A stretch of DNA of 53,758 nucleotides. It comes from JBBIII01 sp037446575 (lineage in GTDB: Bacteria; Bacteroidota; Ignavibacteria; UBA10030). The stretch is taken from the NCBI GenBank assembly GCA_037446575.1, contig JBBIII010000008.1, positions 1 to 53,758 of the forward strand, in the 5' to 3' direction. Positions 8,601-17,084 of this stretch are shown piece by piece; position 1 is the stretch's first letter, and each line of letters starts with the position of its first letter. The translations under genes were made by a program, and so were the position numbers. The notes beneath the pieces are model-generated. The model did not search any database, had not been told where the DNA came from, and saw only the letters and a program-made list of their open reading frames with translations.

Positions 8601-10571
8601 ACTTACACCCCCTGCCTTTGATGCCGGAATCACTTCGCCGCTATGAATATCTAATATTCCAATCCATGACAATGCGAATTTTCCGTCGGTTTCAGCAATT
8701 TGGCATGCGCTGTTAAACAATGTTTGCCGATCACGAGTGCGCACTATCATCTGGTTAATATTACTCAGAAGCGCATACGTGCGATTTAAACGAAGTATTT
8801 TTCTTTCCGCCTCTTTGCGAGCTGTTATATCATAAATAGTTGAACGGCACATTACAATATTATCGTGCATATCTTTTATTGCAGAAGCATTTAATGAAAC
8901 AGGCAGTATTGTGCCGTCTTTACGAATCATTTCTAATTCAAGGTTGTTTATAAAACCTGTATCATAAAAAACATTTTTGCTGGTTTCAAAAAGAATGCGG
9001 CTTCCCGGAGTTAAAATATCTGAAAACTTTTTTTTCCCGATTAATTCTTCGCGTGAATATCCGCTCCATTGAAGCTCAGTGTTGTTAACTCTTGTATAAA
9101 AGCCCTGATTATCTATAGTATGATATCCACACGGCGCGTTATTATAAAGATCTTGTATTTCCTCGAAAGATTCTTTAAGAACTTTTTCCACAAGTTTGCG
9201 CTCAGTTATATTTCGGATAATTGCCTGGAAAAATTTTTTTCCGTCAATATCAATCATCCTAACGCTTTTTTCTACGGGGAACGTTTTTCCACTTTTTGTC
9301 TTGTGTATTGTTTCATAAACCATTCCATCGCCGCTTTTTGCTTTATCGAGTATATATTCGAAATCAGCGATCGTTTCATCGGTGCGAAGATCTTTTAAAT
9401 TAAGCGTTGTTATTTCGTCATGCGAATATTCATAAGTATTCAAAGCAGTATCATTTAAGCTTATTATATTTCCAGCTTCATCGGCGAGTATAATTATATC
9501 ATTGGCGTACATTACCAAATATTCATAATGGCGGGTTAGCGCTTGTTTTTCGATTTCCGTTTTATATCTTTCTTTATAAAAGCTCGCGCGTTGTCGCTGC
9601 CATCCCAAGCCGATTATTATACCAGCCGCCACTATCAATAAAAATAATCCGATTCCTATTAGCCATGCTCTTTCTTGAAGTTGAGAATACACTTCATCCT
9701 TGTCAATTTTTTCTATTATATACCAATTTGTTTCTTGGATTTTTTTGATTGCGGCAATGACCGGAGCGCCCCGATAATCTACTCCTTCTACAATTCCCTC
9801 TATTCCGCGCACTGCCATAGCGGCGGGCAGTTTTTCAGTTGAAATAGGAAAACGCAGTTTAAGCGGCTCATCTTTTTGATGACGGAGCGGCGTAAGAAAT
9901 ACAACATCGTTTGAATCCTTTTTCACTAATACTGTTTCTGATGTTTTACTTTGAGTTTGCCATGTCGTTAATAAAGGATATAGATTCTCCTTCGGATCAA
10001 TACGCAAAAAGAATATTCCAATAATCACCTTTTCTGTTCGATCCGGAGCAAATATTGGAATTACAATATCTATATGAGGGAAATCAAATACATCTGTTGT
10101 GTGGAAATCGGAGAAAATAATTTTTTTATTCTGTAGCGCCTCTCCTAAAAGTTGTTTTGCATAAGCTCCGATAGTATCGCCGTGGGGTGATTTTGCAAGA
10201 AGAACTTCTTTTTTTGTGTTAATTAATAACACAGACTCATACCCATTTTCTTTTAAGGACTGCATAAAAGCAAGAAGTTCGTTTTTGCGTTTAGGTACAG
10301 TTGACTTTTTGATGAATTCTTCAACTTGGCGCGCCAGAGGAGCGTTATGCGTTATTAACTTTGTGTCGCCTAAGCGTTCCGTTCTCCATTTGATAATTTG
10401 TTCAGCTTTTAAATTTACAACTGCTGTGAGTTTTTTTTCTGCTTCGATTTTAATATGATTTTGTTGGAATTTATAATAAAAAATTCCTGTCGTAAGAATT
10501 CCGACTATCATCAAAAGGAAAACAACGACTATAACGAAAGAAAAAGCTTTGTTTGATTCTTGTTTTTCCAT
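5652..10571 (-). CDS. Multi-PAS hybrid sensor histidine kinase
   Basis: Membrane-bound hybrid sensor kinase of 1639 residues, very long for the class. Order: TM helix at about 10-33; a periplasmic sensor region at 34-300; TM helix at 302-324; PAS at about 345-460 and 466-590; a GAF domain at about 600-765; PAS at about 775-890, 905-1020, 1022-1140 and 1145-1258; HisKA with 'AGGIAHDFNNLLG' and phospho-His1281; HATPase_c with the N-box 'NLCVNSRDAMPNGG', 'DTGVGI' and 'GTGLGLSVAYGIV'; and a C-terminal receiver with Asp1573 in 'LVLTDLGLP' and Lys in 'LQKPY'. The last PAS has Cys1192, Cys1203 and Cys1206 (CX10CX2C), a pattern seen in some PAS domains and possibly redox- or metal-related. It follows hypD by 45 bases with a hairpin between. 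No partner response regulator is in the window, and the signal is unknown. Confidence 0.93.
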   Translation of the reverse strand: MEKQESNKAFSFVIVVVFLLMIVGILTTGIFYYKFQQNHIKIEAEKKLTAVVNLKAEQIIKWRTERLGDTKLITHNAPLARQVEEFIKKSTVPKRKNELLAFMQSLKENGYESVLLINTKKEVLLAKSPHGDTIGAYAKQLLGEALQNKKIIFSDFHTTDVFDFPHIDIVIPIFAPDRTEKVIIGIFFLRIDPKENLYPLLTTWQTQSKTSETVLVKKDSNDVVFLTPLRHQKDEPLKLRFPISTEKLPAAMAVRGIEGIVEGVDYRGAPVIAAIKKIQETNWYIIEKIDKDEVYSQLQERAWLIGIGLFLLIVAAGIIIGLGWQRQRASFYKERYKTEIEKQALTRHYEYLVMYANDIIILADEAGNIISLNDTALNTYEYSHDEITTLNLKDLRTDETIADFEYILDKAKSGDGMVYETIHKTKSGKTFPVEKSVRMIDIDGKKFFQAIIRNITERKLVEKVLKESFEEIQDLYNNAPCGYHTIDNQGFYTRVNNTELQWSGYSREELIGKKKFSDILTPGSRILFETSKNVFYDTGFINNLELEMIRKDGTILPVSLNASAIKDMHDNIVMCRSTIYDITARKEAERKILRLNRTYALLSNINQMIVRTRDRQTLFNSACQIAETDGKFALSWIGILDIHSGEVIPASKAGGVSDYIENLNLVITDDVKGKYPIAFSIREGKHTIINNIVIDEAMATWKEKALLLGYKSIGAFPIKVFNKSIGAIGFYSDEIGFFDDAELRLLDELAMDLGYALEILELDDKRKQTEESLIQSISLYRATLESTADGILVVNEEGKITGFNEQFLKMWNIPNEIIQTGDDNIAINYVLNQLKDPTAFINKVKELYEEKEKDSFDVIEFKDGKIFERYSHPQRIEGAAIGRVWSFRDVSKRRMMEEALRESEESYKNLAEGTFEGVMITIEDKVVEANEQLAIMLGYESSDDIIDLSIKDFVPPESLNFVLEAIRLNQTDPYEHFVIKKSGTKLFMQARGRTIQYKGKKARMTALRDITKQKEALKELRESEDQFRSLAEQSPNIIFINYKGAIVYANKKCEEIMGYTKEEFYSPNFNFMRLIKEEFHDAIRANYNKHIKGEEVPSTEYILITKDGKEINIILSTKLIGYKGNTAILGTGTDITAQKQVENALRQSYDFNNLLLETIPFGLNIVDETGTLLFISKTMKEIAGTDVLGKKCWDVYKDNKQQCRDCPLNKDISFEKSKTMEVENVFGGKTYQISHIGLIYNGRKAILEVFQDVTEQKRFQQELTQNQKMLSIGTLAGGIAHDFNNLLGIILGYVSILYSIKDDQDKFYDGINAIKQAVERGAALVRQILTFARKGDVTFEPLSISNLIKELVSMLEQTFPKIITFKVSISNNLPLINADHTQIHQALLNLCVNSRDAMPNGGEITIQADLIAGEQIRVQYPQAYENMYVFIAISDTGVGIDDYNRNRIFDPFFTTKEKGKGTGLGLSVAYGIVKSHHGFLDVESVKEKGTTFKIYFPVAQVDANLRTSITTTEKKFPGGTETILIVEDEELLLQMIQTILETYGYKVLTAKDGLEAIRIYEKKSNKIDLVLTDLGLPKLTGADEFIKLKEINKNVKVLIASGFLEPEDKTKLEQLGIKGFLQKPYVIEELLLKIRKAIE

Positions 10572-10587
10572 TACAATATTCCATTTC

Positions 10588-10610
10588 TATAAAAGCTGTA
10601 TGCTTTTATA
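10588..10610 (-). other. Perfect hairpin between hypD and the kinase gene
   Basis: TATAAAAGC at 10588-10596 and GCTTTTATA at 10602-10610 form a perfect 9-bp inverted repeat around a 5-base loop. It fills about half of the 45 bases between the hypD stop and the kinase ATG. No long U-run follows on the minus strand, so it is a weak terminator at best. It could be an attenuating or processing hairpin, or an operator, that sets kinase expression below that of hypFCD. Confidence 0.5.
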
Positions 10611-10616
10611 GCTTTA

Positions 10617-11735
10617 TTAATGTTTCATTTTCCCAAAATGATAGTACGCAGCGCATGCTCCTTCAGATGAAACCATTGGCGCTCCGAGCGGACGTTCAGG
10701 ATTACATTGAGTTCCAAAAGCTGTGCAATCAAATGGTTTTTTAACCCCTTGCAGTACTTCGCCGGCTATACATATTTCTGATTCCTGATTTGTTATCACG
10801 TCGATATTAAATATTTTTTCTGCATCAAACTTACTGTAGACGGCTCGTAACTTGTAACCGCTTTTTGGAATTACGCCAATTCCGCGCCATGCCCGATCGC
10901 ATACGTCAAAAATTTTGCTTATTAATTCTTTAGCCGATTTATTCCCTTCGCGCTTTACAGATCGTGAATATTGGTTCTCAACTTCAGCGCGTCCGGCTTC
11001 AAGTTGTTGAACTGCTTTTAGAATCCCTTGTAAAATATCAACCGGTTCAAATCCTGTTACAATAATAGGAACTTTGTACTTGCTTGCTAACGGTATGTAT
11101 TCTTCATATCCCATTACCGTGCAAACATGTCCAGCCGCAAGGAATGCTTGAACTTGGTTGGCAGATGAGGAAAGAATAACTTCGATTGCGGGGGGAACAA
11201 GCACCTGAGAACAAAGTATTGAAAAATTATTTAATTGAAGTTGATTAGCTTGCCATACAGACATAGCGTTTGCGGGAGCTGTAGTCTCGAAACCTACTGC
11301 AAAAAAAACGACATTTTTATTGGGATTCTGTTGAGCAATTTTTAGCGCATCAAGCGGCGAATAGACTATTCGCACATCTCCTCCTTGCGCTTTTACGGTT
11401 AGTAAATCTTTTGCAGAACCCGGAACGCGCAGCATATCCCCGAATGATGTAAATATTAAATTTGGAAGCGAAGCAATCGATATTGCTTTATTAATATTTT
11501 CTATCGGCGTAACGCATACCGGACAACCCGGGCCATGAACCAAATTTATTTTTTTCGGCAATAAATCATCAATGCCAGATTTTACTATTGTGTGAGTTTG
11601 CCCACCACAAATTTCCATTATTGTCCAGTGTTTAGTTGTTGCTTTGTGAATCTGCTCTAACAAGATTTTTGCAGTTTTCGAGTTTCTATATTCATCTTGG
11701 TAACGCAAGCAATTCCTTCGCTTTATTATTTTCAA
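10617..11735 (-). CDS. hypD: Hydrogenase maturation protein HypD
   Basis: Scaffold for assembly of the Fe(CN)2CO group of [NiFe] hydrogenases; works in a complex with HypC and receives cyanide from HypE. The 372-residue product has the expected length. It carries the conserved motifs 'MEICGGQTHTIVKSGIDDLLP', here with the essential Cys, then 'HGPGCPVCVTP', 'FFAVGFETTAPANA' and the C-terminal cluster 'CTAFGTQCNPERPLGAPMVS', whose cysteines bind a 4Fe-4S cluster. Its start overlaps the hypC stop by 4 bases, so translation is coupled. Gene order in transcription is hypF-hypC-hypD, then the histidine kinase. Confidence 0.96.
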   Translation of the reverse strand: MKIIKRRNCLRYQDEYRNSKTAKILLEQIHKATTKHWTIMEICGGQTHTIVKSGIDDLLPKKINLVHGPGCPVCVTPIENINKAISIASLPNLIFTSFGDMLRVPGSAKDLLTVKAQGGDVRIVYSPLDALKIAQQNPNKNVVFFAVGFETTAPANAMSVWQANQLQLNNFSILCSQVLVPPAIEVILSSSANQVQAFLAAGHVCTVMGYEEYIPLASKYKVPIIVTGFEPVDILQGILKAVQQLEAGRAEVENQYSRSVKREGNKSAKELISKIFDVCDRAWRGIGVIPKSGYKLRAVYSKFDAEKIFNIDVITNQESEICIAGEVLQGVKKPFDCTAFGTQCNPERPLGAPMVSSEGACAAYYHFGKMKH

Positions 11736-11968
11736 TGGTTAGTTGTGTTATTCATTTGTTCGAACAATTTTAGCGTTTCAAGCGCTTCTTGCTCATCTAC
11801 AATGCTTAAAGCAAATCCTACATGCACTATAACATAGTTTCCTACTTTGGCTTCTGGTAAAAGTTCTAAACATATCTCTTTTATTACTCCGCCAAAACTT
11901 ACTTTGCACATAATAGGCGTAGAAGAATTATTTATTTCAATTATTTTACCGGGCACAGCTAAACACAT
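11732..11968 (-). CDS. hypC: Hydrogenase assembly chaperone HypC
   Basis: Small chaperone that carries the Fe(CN)2CO group from HypD to the hydrogenase large-subunit precursor. The start is set at the ATG at 11968: it gives the family's invariant N-terminus 'MCLAVPGKIIEI', leaving the essential Cys2 in place after Met removal, and has GAGGT about eight bases upstream. The longer reading adds ten residues that would bury Cys2 and is rejected. The product is 78 residues, the usual HypC length, with 'VGNYVIVHVGFALSIVDEQEA' as the conserved C-terminal half. It overlaps hypD by 4 bases and follows hypF by 58 bases. Confidence 0.95.
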   Translation of the reverse strand: MCLAVPGKIIEINNSSTPIMCKVSFGGVIKEICLELLPEAKVGNYVIVHVGFALSIVDEQEALETLKLFEQMNNTTNH

Positions 11969-12026
11969 TTTTACCTCGTAATATTTTGTGCAATTCAATG
12001 TTCAAATTACTATGTTCACAAGCAAA

Positions 12027-14408
12027 TTATTTTTTCTTAATTCTTTTATTGAGAACTGAAAAAATTTGACCAAGTGAAATACCGCCGTCATTTGGAGGCA
12101 CTCTCTGATGCCAATAAGGTCGAAAACCTTCAGCTATTAAGCGAACTACGCACCGTTCAGTTAGAATTTTATTCTGGAAACACCCGCCTGAAAGTAAAAC
12201 CCTCTCCTTACCTATTCGCTTTGCAACTGCAATTATGATTTCTGCTAAGGTTACGTGAAATTTCAAAGAAATCATAGACTGAGTAATTTTATTGTTTATA
12301 TCTTCTAAAATTCCTTCAATCATCGGCTGCCAATCGATAATTAGTGCGGTTTGATGAATTATATCTGATGAATTTTTATTGCTTATTATTTTATCCTCAG
12401 TCTTCCCAATATTGAATTTATAATTTTCTATTTTTAATGACTTATCATTTATTAACTCTGTCGCTAAAAATTCTAATTCCATTGCCGCTTGACCCTCGTA
12501 ATTTACAATCTGTCTTAATCCAATAAGCGATGCGACAACATCAAAAATTCTGCCTGCGCTCGATGTAATTGGCGAATGTATTTGTTTATGTAACATTTGT
12601 TTTATTATCTCAAGTTCCTGTGCTGAAAATGATTGAACAGAGATTATCTCTTTTTTATTAAAAGTATCGGGTCCAAAAATTTCATATATAGCCCCAATAG
12701 CTGTTCTGCGCGGCTCTTTTATTGCTTTTTCTCCGCCCGGTAAGAGGAATGGTCGAAATGTAGCTACTCTTTCGAACGTAACTTCGTCTGTTAAAAGAAA
12801 TTCTCCGCCCCAAATTGTGCCGTCTGTTCCATAGCCGGTTCCATCCCATGATACGCCGAGAACTTTCCCTTCGAGCTGATTTTCTGCCATACATGAAGTT
12901 ATATGCGCATAATGATGTTGAACCTCGACAACTTCTATTTCCAATTCTTTTGCGTGTTTGGATGAAATATATTCTGGATGAGAATCGCACGCAATAACTA
13001 TGGGCTTAGCATTATACATATTCTGAAAATCAATAATAACATTTTTAAATGCGTTAAGAGATTCTTTCGTTTCTAAATCGCCAATGTGCTGAGAAATAAA
13101 AACATTATTGCTTGAAGTTAGCGCAATTGTACTCTTCAAATGCGCACCTACCGCTAATATATGCTCATCAAGTTGTGTTCCGATATTAATTGGTAGAGGC
13201 GCGTAACCGCGCGCCCGACGTAAAACTAATTCGCGCTCCATTACTATTCGCGCTATTGAGTCATCAACATGTCTTACAATTGGTCTGTTATGAACAAGAA
13301 ACAAATCTGCAATTCCGCGAAGACGTTGAAGAGCTTCATTTTCGTCGATACAGATTGGTTCATCCGATAGATTACCGCTCGTCGCAATAATCGGAAATCC
13401 GAATTTCTTCAACAAGAGATGATGTAATGGAGTATAAGGAAGCATTACTCCAAGATATGGATTGTTTGGCGCAACCGAAGGAGCTATTCTCGATTTAAAA
13501 TTTCTGTTTGCTGATAAGCGATGTAAAAGCACAATTGGTGATTCGACTGAAGTAAGCAGGCGTTTTTCAAAGTTGTTCAATTCGCATTCTTGTTGAACTG
13601 CTTCGAATGATGGGAACATTAAAGCAAACGGCTTTTCTTCTCTATGTTTTTTTGCTCTTAAGTTGCTTACCGCATCATTGTTTCGGGCATCTACAATCAA
13701 ATGAAATCCGCCAATTCCTTTAACTGCAATAATCTTACCTAAATGAATTCCTTCTACAGCTTGAAGTAATGCCTCATTAAACCGCGAGATTACTTTTCCC
13801 TTTTCATTCCATAATTCTAATTGAGGTCCACAATTCGGACAGGCGTTTGGCTGAGCATGGAAACGGCGATCAAGCGGATTTTCATATTCGGCTTTACACT
13901 CTTTGCACATTTGGAATTTCTTCATCGTAGTATTATGGCGATCATAGGGAAGCGATTCAATAATTGAAAAGCGGGGTCCGCAATTAGTGCAATTTGTGAA
14001 CGGATATAAGTAACGTCTATTTGATGGATCGAATATATCTTCCAAGCATGCAGGGCATATGGCTATATCTGGTAAAATAATAGCGGATTTTTCTTCCGAC
14101 AAACTACTTTCTTTTATTGCAAAGTCTTTAAATCCTATCGGATCGAGAAAAGAAAATTCTAAGCTTTGAATATAAGCAAGACTCGGTTTTTCGTTTTGCA
14201 AGCGAAGTATAAATTCGTCTAACTTTGTTTTTTCGCCCTCTATTTCTATGAAAACTCCCTGACCCGAGTTCAAAACCCATCCATTTAGTTTTAAATTCGC
14301 AGCTAATCTAAATACGAATGGACGAAAACCTACACCTTGAACAGCGCCTCGAATAATAACTTTCAAACGAACAATTTCATTGGCTTTTTTTTCAGAACGA
14401 CTTCTCAT
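12027..14408 (-). CDS. hypF: Carbamoyltransferase HypF
   Basis: Uses carbamoyl-phosphate and ATP to carbamoylate the HypE C-terminal Cys, the first step of CN ligand synthesis. The ATG at 14408 gives 793 residues; a TTG five codons upstream is possible, and neither has a clear ribosome binding site. Domains in order: acylphosphatase (about 15-100, 'RGAVQGVGFRPFVFRLA'), two C4 zinc fingers (about 110-205, 'CPACLED...CTNCGP' and 'CKECKAE...CPNCGP'), a YrdC-like domain (about 215-400, 'AVKGIGGFHL', 'KHREEKPFA', 'TSGNLSDEPI') and the Kae1-like carbamoyltransferase domain with 'VEVQHHYAHITSCMAE', 'VSWDGTGYG' and 'LLSGGCFQNKIL'. All domains look intact. It is the first gene of the hypFCD group, and 196 bases separate it from the divergent aminotransferase gene. 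Confidence 0.96.
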   Translation of the reverse strand: MRSRSEKKANEIVRLKVIIRGAVQGVGFRPFVFRLAANLKLNGWVLNSGQGVFIEIEGEKTKLDEFILRLQNEKPSLAYIQSLEFSFLDPIGFKDFAIKESSLSEEKSAIILPDIAICPACLEDIFDPSNRRYLYPFTNCTNCGPRFSIIESLPYDRHNTTMKKFQMCKECKAEYENPLDRRFHAQPNACPNCGPQLELWNEKGKVISRFNEALLQAVEGIHLGKIIAVKGIGGFHLIVDARNNDAVSNLRAKKHREEKPFALMFPSFEAVQQECELNNFEKRLLTSVESPIVLLHRLSANRNFKSRIAPSVAPNNPYLGVMLPYTPLHHLLLKKFGFPIIATSGNLSDEPICIDENEALQRLRGIADLFLVHNRPIVRHVDDSIARIVMERELVLRRARGYAPLPINIGTQLDEHILAVGAHLKSTIALTSSNNVFISQHIGDLETKESLNAFKNVIIDFQNMYNAKPIVIACDSHPEYISSKHAKELEIEVVEVQHHYAHITSCMAENQLEGKVLGVSWDGTGYGTDGTIWGGEFLLTDEVTFERVATFRPFLLPGGEKAIKEPRRTAIGAIYEIFGPDTFNKKEIISVQSFSAQELEIIKQMLHKQIHSPITSSAGRIFDVVASLIGLRQIVNYEGQAAMELEFLATELINDKSLKIENYKFNIGKTEDKIISNKNSSDIIHQTALIIDWQPMIEGILEDINNKITQSMISLKFHVTLAEIIIAVAKRIGKERVLLSGGCFQNKILTERCVVRLIAEGFRPYWHQRVPPNDGGISLGQIFSVLNKRIKKK

Positions 14409-14604
14409 AAATAGAAGGTGCAAAATATTTGCTTGATAATCAGCCCCGAAAACCTTGTAATTAAATTAAGTTTATTTTATAGAAAAATTATGTTTAATTA
14501 AATTATTGTTATAATAAAAAAACGACGCTTTTTTGAAGCTATGATTTATGGAATTAAAAATTTTTATGATCACTATAAAACTTCACTGAAGGCAAGGTGA
14601 GTTT

Positions 14605-15813
14605 ATGATTCATTTTTCTAAAGCTGTATCATCATTACGCACATCCGAAATTCGTGATTTAATGGGACTTGCGACGCGTCCGGATATTATTTCGTTTGCC
14701 GGCGGAATGCCCGGAAACGAACTTTTTCCCGTTGACGAAATTAACGAAATATATAATTCTCTCCCGCTTGATCAGAAGCAAACAGCGTTTCAATATGGGC
14801 CAACGCCGGGATATCCGCCATTGCTCGAATCACTTAGTGAGTTTTTAACTAAAAAAGGACTTCCAGTAAAAAATAACAAGCTAATGATTACTACTGGTTC
14901 TTTGCAAGCCATCAATATTTTAGGAAAAATATTTATCGACCCTGATGATTTAGTAGTTACGGAGAATCCGTGTTTCATCGGCGGTATTTCTGCTTTTAAA
15001 TCGCACCAAGCTGTCCTTAAAGGAATAGATATGGATGAGAATGGAATTGATGTTCGATCTCTAAAAAAATTTCTCGATCAATCCAAATCTAATCCGCCCA
15101 AATTTATATACCTGACGCCGAACTTTCATAATCCTGCCGGCGTTCTTTACAGCGAACAGCGCAAGAACGAATTAGCGCCAATATTGAGAGAAAATAATTT
15201 AATGTTGATTGAAGATGACGCTTACGGCGAATTATATTTTTACGACGAGGATAAGAAAAGAACTCTTCCGATGAAAGCAACGCACGAAGATGAATTGGAG
15301 ATTTGTTACACAAGCTCTTTTTCTAAAATACTTGGTCCCGGCTTTAGATTAGGATGGATGCTTGTTTCACCGAAAATATATCAGAAAGCCGAACTTGTAA
15401 AGCAATCTATTGATGCTTGTTCGCCGAATTTTACTCAAGTATTAGCTGATAAGTTTATACGGACGGGAAAGATTTATGAATATATAAAAAGAATGCGGAC
15501 GATATATAAAAGAAGAAAAGATACAATGGTTAACGCAATAAAAAAATATTTTCCCGTAGAGCTTAAGTGGGTAGAGCCGCGCGGCGGTTTTTACATGTGG
15601 ATAAAACTGCCTCCGTATGTGGATATTATTTCTGTGCTCAAGTCGAGTATTGAAAAAGGAGCTGTCTTTGTTATCGGTAAAACATTTGACCCAGATAGTG
15701 TTGATAATTCACATTTCCGTTTAGCATACTCGCACACTCCGGAAGAAAAAATAGAAGAAGGCATAAAAATATTGGGTGCCTGCCTAAAAGATTCTATGTC
15801 AATTTCTAAATGA
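14605..15813 (+). CDS. PLP-dependent class I/II aminotransferase (LysN / 2-aminoadipate type)
   Basis: Fold-type I aminotransferase of the MocR-like/LysN group without the N-terminal DNA-binding domain. The 402-residue product starts at an ATG preceded by AGGTGAG. It has 'SFAGGMPGNELFP' at the N-terminus, 'TTGSLQAINILGK' for phosphate binding, 'PNFHNPAGV', 'DDAYGELYF' and the PLP Lys241 in 'SSFSKILGPGFRLGW'. Related enzymes act on 2-aminoadipate, aromatic or branched amino acids; the substrate is not fixed by sequence alone. A role in supplying branched 2-oxoacids to the oxidoreductase at 47374-50122 is conceivable but speculative. It is divergent from hypF and is followed by rsmA after 28 bases. 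Confidence 0.85.
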   Translation: MIHFSKAVSSLRTSEIRDLMGLATRPDIISFAGGMPGNELFPVDEINEIYNSLPLDQKQTAFQYGPTPGYPPLLESLSEFLTKKGLPVKNNKLMITTGSLQAINILGKIFIDPDDLVVTENPCFIGGISAFKSHQAVLKGIDMDENGIDVRSLKKFLDQSKSNPPKFIYLTPNFHNPAGVLYSEQRKNELAPILRENNLMLIEDDAYGELYFYDEDKKRTLPMKATHEDELEICYTSSFSKILGPGFRLGWMLVSPKIYQKAELVKQSIDACSPNFTQVLADKFIRTGKIYEYIKRMRTIYKRRKDTMVNAIKKYFPVELKWVEPRGGFYMWIKLPPYVDIISVLKSSIEKGAVFVIGKTFDPDSVDNSHFRLAYSHTPEEKIEEGIKILGACLKDSMSISK

Positions 15814-15841
15814 CTCGCATATAGACCTGTAAAGAACAATC

Positions 15842-16779
15842 GTGATCCAGCCAATTAAATCATTAGGTCAAAATTTTTTACGAGATGATAACGTGTTGCG
15901 TAATATCGTATATAGTCTGGATTTAAAAGAAAATGAAGTTGTGTTAGAAATTGGACCTGGCCAAGGGGCTTTAACCAAGCACTTATGTGAAAAGCCAATA
16001 AAGTTAATTGGCGTAGAAATTGACGAGAGAGCTGTCCATCTCTTGCAGGATAGATTTGCAGATAAAATTGAATTAATCCATAACAGCATTTTGGATATGA
16101 ACCTGAATAGAATATCAGAACAGTATAAAAGCAAAATCAAAGTTGTGGGAAATATTCCGTATTATCTAACCAGTGAAATTCTTTTTTTCCTGTTTGATTA
16201 TCATGCAATTATATCCAGCGCTGCTCTGATGGTGCAGTATGAAGTAGCTAATCGGTTAATAGCTAAAACACATTCAAAAGATTATGGAATACTTACGGTG
16301 TTCACAAAATTCTATTGCGATTGTAAATTACTGTTTAAGGTTTCTAGAAATTCATTCTATCCAAAACCAGACGTAGATTCGGCGTTAGTAAAAATGGAAT
16401 TTAAAGAACATCTTCCAGAAATCGATATTGAACTTTTTCGTTCTGTTGTCCGCGCTACTTTCGGCAAAAGGCGCAAAACCGTTCGTAACGGATTGAAAGC
16501 ATTAGGAATAAAAGATGCTATTTTGAATAGTCTATCATTTAATTTGAAGAAAAGACCTGAAGAATTAAACGTTGAGGAATTTNNNNNNNNNNNNNNNNNN
16601 NNNNNNNNNNNNNNNNNNNNNNNNNNNNNNNNNNNNNNNNNNNNNNNNNNNNNNNNNNNNNNNNNNNNNNNNNNNNNNNNNNTAGTCTATCATTTAATTT
16701 GAAGAAAAGACCTGAAGAATTAAACGTTGAGGAATTTCTGTTGCTGACAAATAAATTAGCTAAAATTCTAAACACATAA
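15842..16779 (+). CDS. rsmA: 16S rRNA dimethyladenosine transferase RsmA/KsgA (interrupted only by an assembly gap)
   Basis: Dimethylates two adjacent adenines in the 3' hairpin of 16S rRNA during 30S maturation. The start is a GTG at 15842, giving 'MIQPIKSLGQNFLRDD', the conserved N-terminus. The SAM site 'EIGPGQGALTKHL' and the catalytic 'VGNIPYYLTSEI' are present, then 'MVQYEVANRL', 'FYPKPDVDSALV' and 'FGKRRKTVRNGL'. The frame runs into 100 N at 16583. The same 55 bases stand before and after the gap, so removing the gap and one copy gives an uninterrupted 260-residue protein ending 'LTNKLAKILNT' with a stop at 16777-16779, the normal family length. The gene is therefore intact. Confidence 0.93.
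16528..16737. repeat. 55-bp duplicated contig overlap flanking the N gap
   Basis: The 55 bases at 16528-16582 recur exactly at 16683-16737, directly before and after the N run. This is what a k-mer-length contig overlap, scaffolded instead of merged, would leave. It is not a biological repeat: collapsing it restores the rsmA reading frame. Confidence 0.93.
16583..16682. other. Assembly gap of exactly 100 N
   Basis: One hundred undetermined bases, the default spacer of many scaffolders, so the length is not measured. Because the flanks overlap by 55 bases, the real distance is most likely negative and no sequence is missing. Confidence 0.95.
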
Positions 16780-16912
16780 AATTTCACTGCTGTCCAAATT
16801 AAACAAGAGACATTATATTTATTGGAGAGCTTATAAATCGCATAAATTATTTTAAAATGCTTACATGTGATCTTTATTAATGGAAAAACTTTTATTTAAA
16901 AATTTGTTTTGC

Positions 16913-16948
16913 TGTCCCAAATAAATTTTCAAATAGCTATTTTGGACA
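16913..16948. other. Imperfect inverted repeat in the rsmA-PAP2 spacer
   Basis: TGTCCCAAATA (16913-16923) pairs with TATTTTGGACA (16938-16948) at ten of eleven positions around a 14-base loop. The spacer from 16780 to 17084 (305 bases) holds no gene. The hairpin could mark the end of the rsmA transcript, though no clean U-run follows. Confidence 0.35.
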
Positions 16949-17084
16949 AGTACGTAAAATTTATTAAATTTCATTTTTATAACGCTATGCTGTAAGCGCA
17001 GACAACTAAATTGAGTTGGTCAATTTATATGACAGAACTTTTTTATTCATTAAAACATTTAAAAACATTAACATTTTGTCTTCT

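Noticed and set aside
12682..12990. 102-residue minus-strand ORF inside hypF
   Set aside because: It lies wholly inside the well-supported hypF frame and has an arginine/serine-rich, non-protein-like composition.
16583..16682. Insertion or frameshift breaking rsmA
   Set aside because: The N run is flanked by an exact 55-base overlap; joining it restores the gene.
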